Shown: in pieces, positions 27,215-36,900 of the stretch
How the letters are laid out: the number at the start of each line of letters is the position of its first letter
How positions within the stretch are numbered: the first letter of the stretch is position 1
Source of the DNA: Fibrivirga algicola
Lineage (GTDB): Bacteria > Bacteroidota > Bacteroidia > Cytophagales > Spirosomataceae
DNA length: 64,000 nt
Direction: 5' to 3'
NCBI RefSeq assembly: GCF_011742925.1
Contig: NZ_WAEL01000014.1
Span: forward strand, 17,134-81,133
Program-made: the position numbers and the translations under genes
Notes under the pieces: generated by a model
Told to the model about the DNA's origin: nothing
Seen by the model: only the letters and a program-made list of their open reading frames with translations
Databases searched by the model: none

Positions 27215-27240
27215 CGTCCGTCTGCTTTAGCAGACGGACG
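27215..27240 (+). terminator. Hairpin between the GH5-like and sulfatase genes
   Basis: Perfect 12-base arms CGTCCGTCTGCT (27215-27226) and AGCAGACGGACG (27229-27240) with a two-base TT spacer. No T-run follows, so it could either end transcription or protect the 3' end of the upstream message. Confidence 0.55.
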
Positions 27241-27269
27241 TATTGGCTTTCCATTCAAGTATACAAGGT

Positions 27270-28982
27270 ATGAAAAAGTGGCTAATTGGTGTTTCAGTAG
27301 CCTGCATCGCCGTATCAGCTGTTCTCCTCCTAAGCGGATTTCACAAGACAAAACCGGGGTCATCGGTTTTGCAGGCGGCCCGTCGACCCAATATTATTCT
27401 GATCATGGCCGACGACCTTGGTTTCTCAGACTTAGGCTGTTACGGCAGCGAGATCAAGACCCCGAACCTGGACTATCTGGCCAGCAATGGCATCCGCTAC
27501 CGGCAGTTTTACAATACCTCGCGCTGTTGCCCCACACGAGCGGCCTTGCTGACTGGTTTATACAACCACCAGGCGGGAATTGGCAAAATGACCGACGACG
27601 ACCACACGCCGGGTTATCGGGGCCATATGACCGAAAACACCGTGACGCTGGCCGAGGTGCTGAAAACAGCGGGATACCAAACGGCCATGACAGGCAAGTG
27701 GCACGTTTCGAACACGATTGTTCAGAAAAATGCACAGGATCAGATGGCCTGGCTGACGCACCAGAAAGAGTTCGGCGACTTTTCACCACGTAGCCAATAC
27801 CCCACCAGCCGGGGCTTCGACCGGTATTTTGGCAACATTTGGGGAGTGGTCGATTTTTTCGATCCGTTTAGCCTCGTCAGTGGTACCAGGCCGGTCAAGC
27901 GCGTTCCAGCGAACTACTACCACACCGACGCCATCAGTGATACCAGCGTGGCGTACATTAAGTCATTCGCCACCTCGTCGGCTCCCTTCTTCATGTATAT
28001 TGCCGAAACAGCGCCACACTGGCCTTTGCAGGCGCTGCCCGACGACATTGACAAGTACAAAGACACCTATAAAGCAGGCTGGGATGCGATCCGGAAAGCG
28101 CGATACGAAAAGATGATCAGGTTGGGGCTGATTGACCCAAAAACAACTAAACTATCCGACCGCTGGGGCAATGACCTGAGCTGGGATGCCAATCCGGACA
28201 AAGAATGGGATGCGCGGGCCATGGCTGTCCACGCCGCCATGATTGACCGCATGGATCAGGGCATTGGCCGGATGATTAAGGCCCTGCGCGAGACCGGCCA
28301 ACTCGACAATACGCTGATTCTGTTTCTGTCTGACAACGGGGCCAGTTCCGAAAGTTCAGCTGGCTACGGCCCCGGCTTTGACCGACCCGGCGCGACCCGC
28401 GACGGACGACAGGTTGTCTATGACCTGAAAAAGCAGGTTATGCCCGGTTCGCAAACCACGTTCGCATCGATTGGGCAGCGCTGGGCCAACGTAGCGAACA
28501 CACCGTATCAACTTTGGAAAGCGGAATCGAATGAAGGGGGTGCTCATACGCCGTTGATTGCATACTGGCCCAAGGGCATTACCGCCAAAAAAGGCAGCTA
28601 CAGCGACCAGGTTGGGCATGTTATGGACTTCATGAAGACATTTCTGGAGCTGACCGGTGCCGCGTACCCAACTACCTTCAAGGGCCACGCCATCACGCCC
28701 ACGACAGGGATTAGTCTGGCACCTTCATTTGCCGGCAAAAAATCAGCCGGCCATGCAACCCTGTTCAATGAGCACTTTGGCGCGCGTTTCGCCCGGTCGG
28801 GCGATTGGAAACTCGTATCGTCGAGCCGCGACACTACCTGGCAACTTTACAATCTGGCGACCGACAAATCAGAAACGCAGAATATAGCGGCCCGGCATCC
28901 GGATAAAGTACGGCAGCTTCGTGGGCTATGGCAACAGTGGGCCAATACGCATCAGGTACTGCCCAAACCCCAGCGTAACTAG
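27270..28982 (+). CDS. Secreted arylsulfatase, formylglycine type
   Basis: A 570-residue exported sulfatase. The ATG at 27270 starts a signal peptide or anchor (MKKWLIGVSVACIAVSAVLLL). Metal-site Asp pair in LIMADDLGFSDLG; the active-site motif is SRCCPTRAALLTG with Cys86 in C-x-P-x-R, which must be converted to formylglycine; a later DNGASSESS completes the site. It hydrolyses sulfate esters, probably on sulfated polysaccharide given the neighbouring hydrolases. The enzyme needed to activate it is encoded directly downstream. Length is normal and no key residue is missing. Confidence 0.94.
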   Translation: MKKWLIGVSVACIAVSAVLLLSGFHKTKPGSSVLQAARRPNIILIMADDLGFSDLGCYGSEIKTPNLDYLASNGIRYRQFYNTSRCCPTRAALLTGLYNHQAGIGKMTDDDHTPGYRGHMTENTVTLAEVLKTAGYQTAMTGKWHVSNTIVQKNAQDQMAWLTHQKEFGDFSPRSQYPTSRGFDRYFGNIWGVVDFFDPFSLVSGTRPVKRVPANYYHTDAISDTSVAYIKSFATSSAPFFMYIAETAPHWPLQALPDDIDKYKDTYKAGWDAIRKARYEKMIRLGLIDPKTTKLSDRWGNDLSWDANPDKEWDARAMAVHAAMIDRMDQGIGRMIKALRETGQLDNTLILFLSDNGASSESSAGYGPGFDRPGATRDGRQVVYDLKKQVMPGSQTTFASIGQRWANVANTPYQLWKAESNEGGAHTPLIAYWPKGITAKKGSYSDQVGHVMDFMKTFLELTGAAYPTTFKGHAITPTTGISLAPSFAGKKSAGHATLFNEHFGARFARSGDWKLVSSSRDTTWQLYNLATDKSETQNIAARHPDKVRQLRGLWQQWANTHQVLPKPQRN

Positions 28983-29025
28983 CCGTTTGTCGGTTAAAGC
29001 AGCGAAGTAAGTGAGCCAATTCAGG

Positions 29026-29033
29026 TACCTTTG
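29026..29033 (+). promoter_or_regulatory. Possible -7 box upstream of the formylglycine-generating enzyme gene
   Basis: TACCTTTG matches TAnnTTTG, but no TTTG lies at the expected distance upstream. It would put the transcript start near 29040, which supports the ATG at 29073 over the TTG at 29031. Confidence 0.3.
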
Positions 29034-29072
29034 TCTAGTGGTTCTCAAGTTCAACGGTTCGTTCAGGTACGT

Positions 29073-30206
29073 ATGTTAGTCCGCCTCCTTCGCCGGGCAA
29101 GTAGTGGTGTTGCCGCGCTGGTTTGCCTATTGGCTTGTCAGAAAAACGGGTCACAGAACACGCAGCAAACGGCCCAATCGTCAGTTGATACCATCACCAG
29201 TTGCCACACGACTCTCCCGGGCCGACTGGCTCCCGGGTCATCGACAACGAGTATAGCAGGCAAAGAAGTTGACCGAACCGGGATGGTGGCCATTCCGGCA
29301 GGTACGTTCTCGATGGGGGCCGATGCTGATCAGGGGCGCCCCGATGAATACCCGAAACACACCGTATGCATTGATGCCTTCTGGATGGACGCCACCGAAG
29401 TGACCAATGCCCAGTTTGCCCGATTTGTGAAGGCAACTGGCTACGTAACAACGGCCGAGCGCAAACCCGACTGGGAGGAGATGCGAAAACAGTTGCCCCC
29501 CGGAACACCCAAACCTGCCGATAACCTTTTGGTGGCCAGCTCACTGGTGTTTACCGAGCCAAAACAAGCCATTTCCCTCGACGATTACAGCCAATGGTGG
29601 CAGTGGGTAGCTGGTGCTGATTGGCGTCACCCGGAAGGACCGGGCAGTTCTATTGCCGGGAAAGACAACTACCCCGTCATTCAGGTTTCCTGGGACGATG
29701 CCGTTGCCTACGCCACCTGGGCAGGTAAGCGATTGCCCACCGAAGCGGAATGGGAATGGGCCGCACGGGGCGGCCTGAAACAGGCAATCTACCCCTGGGG
29801 AAACGAACCTGTTGATGAAGGAAAGCCGAAAGCGAATAGCTGGCAGGGGAAATTTCCGACGCTGAATACCAAACGCGACGGCTTTGACCGGGCAGCTCCT
29901 GTGAAATCATTCATCCCGAATGGCTATGGTCTGTATGACATCGCCGGAAATGTCTGGGAGTGGTGCAGCGATTTTTACCGGCCCGATTATTACGAGACCC
30001 AGGCCAGGATGGGCCAGGTCAAAAACCCCACCGGCCCTGCACAAAGCTTCGATCCCGACGAGCCAACGATACCCAAGCGCGTGCAGCGTGGCGGTTCTTT
30101 TCTCTGCAACGATTCGTATTGCAGCAGCTACCGATCAGCCGCCCGCATGAAATCCAGCCCCGATACCGGCCTATCGCATACTGGCTTCCGCTGCGTAGCC
30201 GATTGA
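29073..30206 (+). CDS. Formylglycine-generating enzyme (SUMF1 family), lipoprotein
   Basis: A 377-residue protein. It oxidises a Cys of sulfatases to formylglycine using oxygen and copper. The two catalytic Cys are visible in GGSFLCNDSYCSSYRSAAR, spaced as in known FGE enzymes, so this is a true FGE and not merely a SUMF1-like domain. Other family marks: MVAIPAGTFSMG, EYPKHTV, VTNAQFARFV, RLPTEAEWEWAARGG, GNVWEWCSD. The ATG at 29073 begins a lipoprotein signal with lipobox LLAC, placing the enzyme in the periplasm or on the outer membrane, where the sulfatase also goes. It is 90 bases behind the sulfatase on the same strand. Confidence 0.94.
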   Translation: MLVRLLRRASSGVAALVCLLACQKNGSQNTQQTAQSSVDTITSCHTTLPGRLAPGSSTTSIAGKEVDRTGMVAIPAGTFSMGADADQGRPDEYPKHTVCIDAFWMDATEVTNAQFARFVKATGYVTTAERKPDWEEMRKQLPPGTPKPADNLLVASSLVFTEPKQAISLDDYSQWWQWVAGADWRHPEGPGSSIAGKDNYPVIQVSWDDAVAYATWAGKRLPTEAEWEWAARGGLKQAIYPWGNEPVDEGKPKANSWQGKFPTLNTKRDGFDRAAPVKSFIPNGYGLYDIAGNVWEWCSDFYRPDYYETQARMGQVKNPTGPAQSFDPDEPTIPKRVQRGGSFLCNDSYCSSYRSAARMKSSPDTGLSHTGFRCVAD

Positions 30207-30220
30207 GTTAAGGCAGTCTA

Positions 30221-30285
30221 TTCATGCAAACGCCCACACATGGCGAGTCCCGCTGGAACTTACCATTTGTGGGCGTTTGCATGAA
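30221..30285. terminator. Bidirectional hairpin between convergent genes
   Basis: Perfect 18-base arms at 30221-30238 (TTCATGCAAACGCCCACA) and 30268-30285, extended by four more pairs inside. It sits between the convergent FGE and M28 peptidase genes. Confidence 0.7.
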
Positions 30286-30301
30286 CAGACAGAGCAGAAA
30301 T

Positions 30302-31888
30302 TTACCGGTTCGACTGCTGGGCCGTTACTGGTTCTTTCACCGGAATTTTCTGATCACGCATGGCTGCGTTGTACACAAAAGCGGCGACAACTGTAGCGGC
30401 CTGCTTCAGGTCGTCGGGTTGCAGGTGATCATACGTATCCATGTTAGTATGGTGGGTACGTGTGTTGTATTCGATCCGGTCCTGAATGAACTGGAAGCCC
30501 GGTACGCCCACCCGATCAAACGACTGGTGATCAGTACCGCCGGTGTTCTGAGCGGTAACGGTTGTCGCCCCCAGATCATTGAACGGCTTCAGCCATTGCG
30601 TGAAGATCGGACCGGCCGCCACGTTGCCCTGCAAATAGATACCCCGGATCTTACCCGTTCCGTTGTCGACGTTGAAATAGGCAGAGATGTTTTCGCCGTC
30701 CTTCGTCAGTTTAGATGTTTTAGCGTCGACGAGGTGGTTAGTCACGTAGTTGCGCGAGCCAAACAGGCCCTGTTCTTCACCGCTCCAAAGGGCAATACGG
30801 ATTGTCCGGCGTGGTTTAGCACCAACTGCTTTCAGGATGCGAACAGCTTCCATCATTACGGCACTGCCGGCGGCGTTGTCGGTGGCTCCAGTGGCAGCAT
30901 GCCAGGAGTCGAGGTGAGCGCCGAGCATCACCACTTCTTCCTTCAGCTTAGGGTCGGTGCCCGGAATTTCAGCCAGTACGTTGTAGCCCTTGATGTCATC
31001 GGCGAAGAACTTGGTCTTCACGTCAACTTCGAGTTTAACCGGCACTTTGGCTTTCATCAGGCGACACAGCATCATGTAGTCCTCGGCTGAAATCGACAGA
31101 TCGGCCAGGTCGTCGGGAACGGCACCCAGGGCGGCATTGGCGTAGTCGCCACTGACGAAAAGTGTACCGTCTTTGCTGGTCTGAGTGCTGTTCAGAATAC
31201 CAACAGCCCCTTCTGTCTTGGCCATTTTGCGCATTTTCTGGTTGAATACGTTGCGCGTACGCATGGTCTGCATCATCCGGCGCATAGTCGAGTCGCCACC
31301 CGCGCCACCGCGTTGACCACCGCTACCCCGTGGGGCTTCAGCACTCGCCATTTTCTGAAGTTCCTCTTCCGTATACCGGTCAGCGTCGGCCTTGAACGAC
31401 GGTGATACTTTATAGGTCTGATCCATCAGAATGATCTTATTCTTCAGCTTACCCTTATAGCTTTCCAGCGCCATTGTGTCGGTATCCGTGATAAACAGGA
31501 TATCGGCCGTTTGTAGCTTGTTGGTGCTACCACTCCAGGCGCGGGGAACGGCAATCATCGACTTATAGTACGGCGCGGTCATGGCGAAATAGCACCGCTC
31601 CACGTTCCAGCCTTTGCCCCAATCGCCCCACGACTCAAGCCGGGAGTTCTGTAGGCCATAGCCCGCCAGTTTTCCTTTGGCGTAATTAGCGGCGTTCATG
31701 TAGCCGGGCCCCTGAATCCGTGGGCCGTTTACGTCGGTCAGGTAGAAAGCCGTTTCCATCACCTGCGACTTTTGCATTCCTTCCTGCCGGATCTTGTCCA
31801 TCGTCGCCATGTCGATTTTCTCATCCTGGCCGTAAGCAAGTAACGAACCGCCAACGAGCAGTCCGGTGAGTAGTAGTTTGTTTGTCAT
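30302..31888 (-). CDS. M28-family zinc peptidase, secreted
   Basis: A 528-residue exported aminopeptidase or carboxypeptidase of the M28 family. Signal peptide at residues 1-20 (ending LLAYGQ). A PA (protease-associated) insert is likely at about 130-290. The zinc site is visible: His and Asp in MLGAHLDSWH, Asp in GATDNAAGS, Glu-Glu in LWSGEEQGLFGSR, and the last His in GGTDHQSFDR. The region RGSGGQRGGAGGD is a low-complexity insert. It degrades peptides in the periplasm or outside. Divergent from the PhoD-like gene. Confidence 0.93.
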   Translation of the reverse strand: MTNKLLLTGLLVGGSLLAYGQDEKIDMATMDKIRQEGMQKSQVMETAFYLTDVNGPRIQGPGYMNAANYAKGKLAGYGLQNSRLESWGDWGKGWNVERCYFAMTAPYYKSMIAVPRAWSGSTNKLQTADILFITDTDTMALESYKGKLKNKIILMDQTYKVSPSFKADADRYTEEELQKMASAEAPRGSGGQRGGAGGDSTMRRMMQTMRTRNVFNQKMRKMAKTEGAVGILNSTQTSKDGTLFVSGDYANAALGAVPDDLADLSISAEDYMMLCRLMKAKVPVKLEVDVKTKFFADDIKGYNVLAEIPGTDPKLKEEVVMLGAHLDSWHAATGATDNAAGSAVMMEAVRILKAVGAKPRRTIRIALWSGEEQGLFGSRNYVTNHLVDAKTSKLTKDGENISAYFNVDNGTGKIRGIYLQGNVAAGPIFTQWLKPFNDLGATTVTAQNTGGTDHQSFDRVGVPGFQFIQDRIEYNTRTHHTNMDTYDHLQPDDLKQAATVVAAFVYNAAMRDQKIPVKEPVTAQQSNR

Positions 31889-32237
31889 GTAATTTGGTAA
31901 AGTTGGGGAAGTAGCCCGAAGATAAGGATTTCAACACACGGGTCTACTTTAAGGCTACACGTTACTGCTTTCGGCCTATATTTTCGTCCCCAAATACCAC
32001 CTTTAGCCGAATATAGTTTTGCGAAGCAGCTAATTTCCCCGTTACGGTTCCGTTGACTGGACTTAATGGCAAAACCTAAAGCTCCGCCCGCCCCCTCCAG
32101 GTAAGCGGCAACGGGGCTATGTAGCCATTGCCGCTAGCTTCACCAGCGAAACTTCGAGTTGTTAACAAATAATGACCCTACCCCACTGCCCGACTTAAAC
32201 GACTATTTTTGCCAGCTCTGTGAGTCAACGTATACCC
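31889..32237. other. Divergent intergenic region, M28 peptidase and PhoD-like genes
   Basis: 349 bases. -7-like boxes: TATTTTTG at 32204-32211 (27 bases before the PhoD-like ATG, no good -33 box) and TAGTTTTG at 32014-32021. For the leftward gene, TATCTTCG on the minus strand at 31917-31924 is a weak candidate. A 12-codon frame (32066-32104, MAKPKAPPAPSR) is probably chance. No RNA gene seen. Confidence 0.4.
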
Positions 32238-33248
32238 ATGAAACACCTCATCCAAGTTGCTGTACTAAGCTGTGTGCTACTCGCCAACTGCCGTACCAAC
32301 CGGCCCGAAACCACCCAGCAACCCATCACGACCATTGCCTTTGGCTCGTGCAGCGATCAGAAACGACCGCAACCGCTGTGGGACGATATTGTGGCGCAAA
32401 AGCCCAATGTCTGGATCTGGCTTGGCGACAACATCTATGGTGATTCGGAAAGCATGGATACATTACGGACCAAGTATGACCGACAAAAGTCGAATCCGGT
32501 GTATCAGCAACTTCGGCAAGCAGCGAAGGTCATCGGCGTTTGGGACGACCATGATTACGGCGTGAACGATGGCGGAAAAGAGTATCCACGCCGGAAAGAA
32601 AGCCAGCAGTTGATGCTTGACTTTCTGGACGTACCCACCACTAGCCCGCTACGGAAACAGGAGGGCGCTTACTCGTCGCACACGTACGGGCCCAAAGGAA
32701 AACGGGTGAAGGTAATTCTGCTGGATGCCCGTTATTTTCGGGATCCGCTGAAGAAGGAAGGCAAGACCAACGTACCTGACCCGTCGGGCGATATGCTGGG
32801 CGACGCCCAGTGGCGCTGGCTGGAAAACGAGTTGACCAATTCGGATGCGGATGTCCACGTGATCGGTTCGGGCGTTCAGGTCCTCCCCGAAGAGCATGTC
32901 TATGAAAAGTGGGCCAACTTCCCCACCGCCCGCCAGCGCCTGCTGGACTTACTTGCTAAGACTAAACCCAAAGGAGCCCTCTTTATCAGCGGCGACCGGC
33001 ACATGGCCGAAGTATCGAAAGTTAACGTACCTGGCCTTGGGTACGACCTCTTCGATATTACCAGCAGCGGCCTCACCCACGTTTCGAAAGCCCACGAAGA
33101 GCCGAACAAACACCGCGTCGGCGAGATGATCACCCAACTCAACTACGGCCTGATCACGATAGACTGGGCCAGGAAACCCTTGACCGCAACTGTCAAAATC
33201 AAGGGCGACAATCAGGCAACGTACCTTACCCAGGCGGTTGAGTTTTAA
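32238..33248 (+). CDS. PhoD-like metallophosphatase, lipoprotein
   Basis: A 336-residue protein. The ATG at 32238 begins a lipoprotein signal (MKHLIQVAVLSCVLLANC). The rest fits the alkaline phosphatase D / metallophosphoesterase fold: IAFGSCSDQ, WLGDNIYGDS, GVWDDHDYGVND, a conserved RKESQQLMLDF helix, LLDARYFRDP, and FISGDRHMAEV. It lacks the N-terminal beta-domain of long PhoD proteins and so belongs to the short type. It releases phosphate from esters or phospholipid-type substrates outside the inner membrane. Followed by a shared hairpin terminator. Confidence 0.92.
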   Translation: MKHLIQVAVLSCVLLANCRTNRPETTQQPITTIAFGSCSDQKRPQPLWDDIVAQKPNVWIWLGDNIYGDSESMDTLRTKYDRQKSNPVYQQLRQAAKVIGVWDDHDYGVNDGGKEYPRRKESQQLMLDFLDVPTTSPLRKQEGAYSSHTYGPKGKRVKVILLDARYFRDPLKKEGKTNVPDPSGDMLGDAQWRWLENELTNSDADVHVIGSGVQVLPEEHVYEKWANFPTARQRLLDLLAKTKPKGALFISGDRHMAEVSKVNVPGLGYDLFDITSSGLTHVSKAHEEPNKHRVGEMITQLNYGLITIDWARKPLTATVKIKGDNQATYLTQAVEF

Positions 33249-33252
33249 GTAG

Positions 33253-33298
33253 TAGTTATTGGTTACTGGCTGACAGAAAGTCCGGTAACCAATAACTA
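33253..33298. terminator. Bidirectional hairpin between convergent genes
   Basis: Perfect 14-base arms TAGTTATTGGTTAC (33253-33266) and GTAACCAATAACTA (33285-33298), loop of 18 bases, five bases after the PhoD-like stop codon and ten before the stop of the opposing gene. Confidence 0.65.
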
Positions 33299-33308
33299 GC
33301 CGACTGGC

Positions 33309-33770
33309 CTACGCCTGCTCCAATGCAGCGATGTCGAGTTTAGTCATTTTCATCATAGCAGCCATTGCCCGCTTCGCTTTCGCCGGATCTTTGTCGCCCA
33401 GTAATCGACCCAATGCTGAGGGCACAACTTGCCACGACACGCCAAATTTATCCTTGAGCCATCCACACTGTCCTTTCTCACCATCGGCTGATAGCCTCTC
33501 CCAAAAATGGTCTATTTCAGCCTGCGTTTCACAGGTTATAAAGAGCGAAATACCATCTGTAAAGCTAAAATGTGGGCCACCATTCAAGGCATAAAACGGC
33601 TGCCCGTCGAGCTGAAACGTAACCGACATAGCACTTCCCGGCTCCCCCGGTCCAGAATCGCCGTATCGACTTATGTGGTTGATCGTTGAATTGTTGAAGA
33701 TCGACGTGTACAACAGCGCGGCTTCTTCGGCCTGGTTGTTGAACGTCAGGAATGTCGTAATCTTTTGCAT
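33309..33770 (-). CDS. PhnB-like / VOC-family protein
   Basis: A 153-residue cytosolic protein of the PhnB (3-demethylubiquinone-9 methyltransferase-like) branch of the glyoxalase/VOC superfamily. Seen: MQKITTFLTFNNQAEEAALLYTSIF, SVTFQLDGQPFYALNGGPHF, and KDKFGVSWQVVPSALGRLL, all typical. The Met at 33770 is chosen because the family begins there; the open frame extends 44 codons upstream into the hairpin at 33880-33927. The biochemical role of most members is unknown. It is transcribed in the same direction as the S41 protease gene but separated by that hairpin. Confidence 0.9.
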   Translation of the reverse strand: MQKITTFLTFNNQAEEAALLYTSIFNNSTINHISRYGDSGPGEPGSAMSVTFQLDGQPFYALNGGPHFSFTDGISLFITCETQAEIDHFWERLSADGEKGQCGWLKDKFGVSWQVVPSALGRLLGDKDPAKAKRAMAAMMKMTKLDIAALEQA

Positions 33771-33879
33771 GTTGTTTACAGGTTTGTCGTGAGCAAATGT
33801 AGCAATGTGTCGACAATCGACTAAGGGCGAAAACGACAGAAAGAGGGGGCGATTATGCCAATATACCGTGTAGATGCTA

Positions 33880-33927
33880 CAATCAGAAATGCCCCGGAGC
33901 AATTATGCTTCGGGGCATTTCTGATTG
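33880..33927. terminator. Long hairpin past the S41 protease gene
   Basis: Arms 33880-33901 and 33906-33927, 22 bases with one G-T pair and a four-base loop. Both flanking genes read leftward: it lies 42 bases past the S41 protease stop and 110 bases before the VOC start. No T-run follows on that strand. Confidence 0.65.
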
Positions 33928-33968
33928 TGAACTGTATTGTGGCTTCGCGCTACACCAACTCTATCACG

Positions 33969-36900
33969 CTATTTTCCGCTCATCACTTTGCCCGATTTCG
34001 CGTCGTCCAGCTGTTTGGTTAGCTCTTTCACGGCGGTGCTCAATTGCAGGTTCTGATCGGTGTAGCTTTCCCCAATGGGCCGCGACACAGGTACGTCGAC
34101 AGGGCGCGGGGCCAGTTCCATGTCTTTACCCGTGTTGTCGGTGATCTTCGAGAACGGTAGCCGAATCGACGAACCATCGATAAGCTGCGCCGCCGAGGTG
34201 AAAATGATCCAGCCAGCGGTCGGTTCGCCAACGACTTTACCCAGCTTCAGGGTCCGGTAGCCTTCCGTGAAATCTTCGGCATCAGACAGCGAATGTTGAT
34301 TCGTCACCAGAATCGTTGGTGTTTCCAGCGAGCGCTGACCCAATTGCGAACGGGCAGGCGCGGCGGGCAGCCCCCGCGACGTCATGGTCAGGTAGCCTTT
34401 CCGGGCAAATACGTCAATGGCATACGGGTTCACGAACCCACCGTTATTGTTCCGCACATCGACCACGACCCCTTCACGAGCGTGGTTATCGGCGTCCAAG
34501 TCGATGTATAGCTGGTTCAGCGATTCGGCCGACATATCAAACATATGCACGTACCCAAGTCGGCCGCCACTGGCTTTATCAACGAAATCGCGTTGCTGTT
34601 GCACCCACTGTTTGTAAAGCAGGCCTTTCTCGGTAGCCAGGTTGACCGGCATCACACTGATCTCTTTTGGCGGTGCCGTGGGTGACGCAGCAATGGCCAG
34701 TGTTGTTTGGCGATTGATTTTGTTGCTCAGCAGCTGGTCCAGATTGGTAGCCGCATCGATGGTTGTTCCGTCAACGGCAAGCAGGTAGTCGCCCGGTTTG
34801 ATGGTACCCGCCAGAAACGCCGGGCCAAGGTTAACTACTTCGGTGATCAGCAGTTTACCCGTACTCTCGTACACGATCCGGTCGAAGCGCAGACCTAATC
34901 GCCCGGTTGAGATGTCGGTTGAGCCCTGCGGACCCGATACACCCGAGTGCGACGCGTTCAGTTCGCCCACCATCAGGCTCAGCAATCGGCGCAGTTCGTC
35001 GGGCGTGCGGGCTCCGGCGGCGTAGGGTTCGTAACTGGCTTTGATCGCGTTCCAGTTGGTGCCGTGGAACTCAGGGTCATAAAATCCTTTATTCTGCACA
35101 TCCCACGCCTGCTGGAATACCTGTAGCTTTTCAGTCGCAAAGTCGACGTCTAATTCAGCTGTTACAGCCAGCGGTTTGGGTTCGCGTGAGGCCAGCGAGA
35201 TGTACTGAATGCGCCCCTGTTCGAGGTAGTATACCTCTTTACCGTCGGCCGTAAACTGGGCGCTACTTTTCTGGCCTGGCGTAGTGGTCAACTGACGAGC
35301 CACCGGGCGTTCGCTACTTGTTTCGTCCAGCGAGAACGTATACAAATTCTGCCGACCGGCTACGCTGGCCACTAACAACAGCGTTTTGCCATCTTTACTG
35401 ATCGACTGTTGATCGACCTCAATTCCCACCGGCAACAGGCTGAGTCGCTGCCGGATGCCATCAAACACAACAGTTGTTGCTTCTTTACCTGCCCCTTTTT
35501 TACCTGCCAAGGCTGTATCAATCGGCGTGCGGCCTGGTGGAGTTACCGACGTGCTGGTTGGTGTGGTGGTCCGCACGTTCCGGGGGACTTCTTCATTGAA
35601 CAGATCGCGGAACTGGTCTTCGCGGAACTTCGGCAACTTGGGTACAAGGTCTACGCGGGCAATCTGAGCCGTTTCGGTGCGCTGGTTCGTACCAAACAGA
35701 ATGTATTTTCCGTCCGGACTCCAGTTCACGTTACCGCCAAACGTGTTGGCCAGAAAACTCACTGGTTTCGCTTCGCCACCAGCCACGGGCACCACCCACA
35801 CATTGCGGAACGTTTTGGTACCATAAGCCACGAAGGCGACCCATTTGCCATCGGGCGAGAACGTCAAGGTACCTGATCCCGCGAACGGTGCCCGACCCAG
35901 ATAGCCTTTGTACAGCACCCGCTCCTTTTTCGAGCCCATTTCCAGCAAGCGTAACTCCTGCCCATTGCGCATGAACACAACCGATTGCCCGTCTGGCGAC
36001 ACGACCGGCGAACTGTCATCGAGCGGCGAATCGGTCAGGCGGGTTTCGGCGCGGGTCGCGAAGTCGTACTGAAAGAGATTAGCCATGCCGTGACGCGTAC
36101 TGGCGTAAATGAGGCTCCGGCTATTGGGCAGCCAAACCACCTGCGACTCCACGGCGGGGCTGTTGCTAACCCGAATGGCATCGCCACCGTCTTTGGCCGA
36201 CGCCGCAAACACCTCCCCATGCGCCGTAAAGGCTACTTTCTTGCCATCCGGCGAAACGGCCAGATCACGAAACTGGCTCGTCAGTTTCTGGTGATCGACC
36301 GATAAGCCAGCCGCCGCACCCCGCAACCGAATGGCTACCGGGCTGGCTTTTTTCGACGCCATGTCGTAGCTCCAGATCTGAAAATCGCGCTCAAAAACAA
36401 TCGTCTTGCCATTGTTGCTCATGGACGGCCATAGTACCCTACCCTCTTTAAAAGTCGTCAGCATGGTGGGCTGGCCTTTTAGCGGTTTCGACCATAGGTT
36501 CTGGCTGCCAGTACGGTCCGACATGAAGTAGATCGATTGGCCGTCGGTACTCCAGAGCGGCCAGAGCTCTTTGGCACCACCTTCTGTCAGGCGTTCATAA
36601 GTTGGCTTATCCCCCTTTTTCGTACCGATCTTACACGTCCAGATTTCGGTTTGGTCGAGATGACTACTGCCTTTCCGCCACCATTGCGCCGCCGAAATTC
36701 CCCGGGCCGAAAAAGCCAAGGTAGTCCCATCGGGCGAGGGGGCACCAAAGAATTCGCTGGCGTAGCGATCAGCCGTAACAGGCATGGGCGTTCCACCGGT
36801 AATGGCTACCCGGTAGATGTCATTCATCCCGGCAATATCCCGGCTAGTCGATTGAAAGTAAACCATCTTGCCGTCTTTCGACCAGGCCGTCAAGCTCTCA

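Noticed and set aside
30224..31090. 288-codon rightward frame opposite the M28 peptidase gene
   Set aside because: It begins inside a hairpin and overlaps the zinc-site region of the peptidase; no recognisable domain.
32066..32104. 12-codon frame MAKPKAPPAPSR before the PhoD-like gene
   Set aside because: No ribosome binding site, very short, and Pro-rich by base composition; likely chance.
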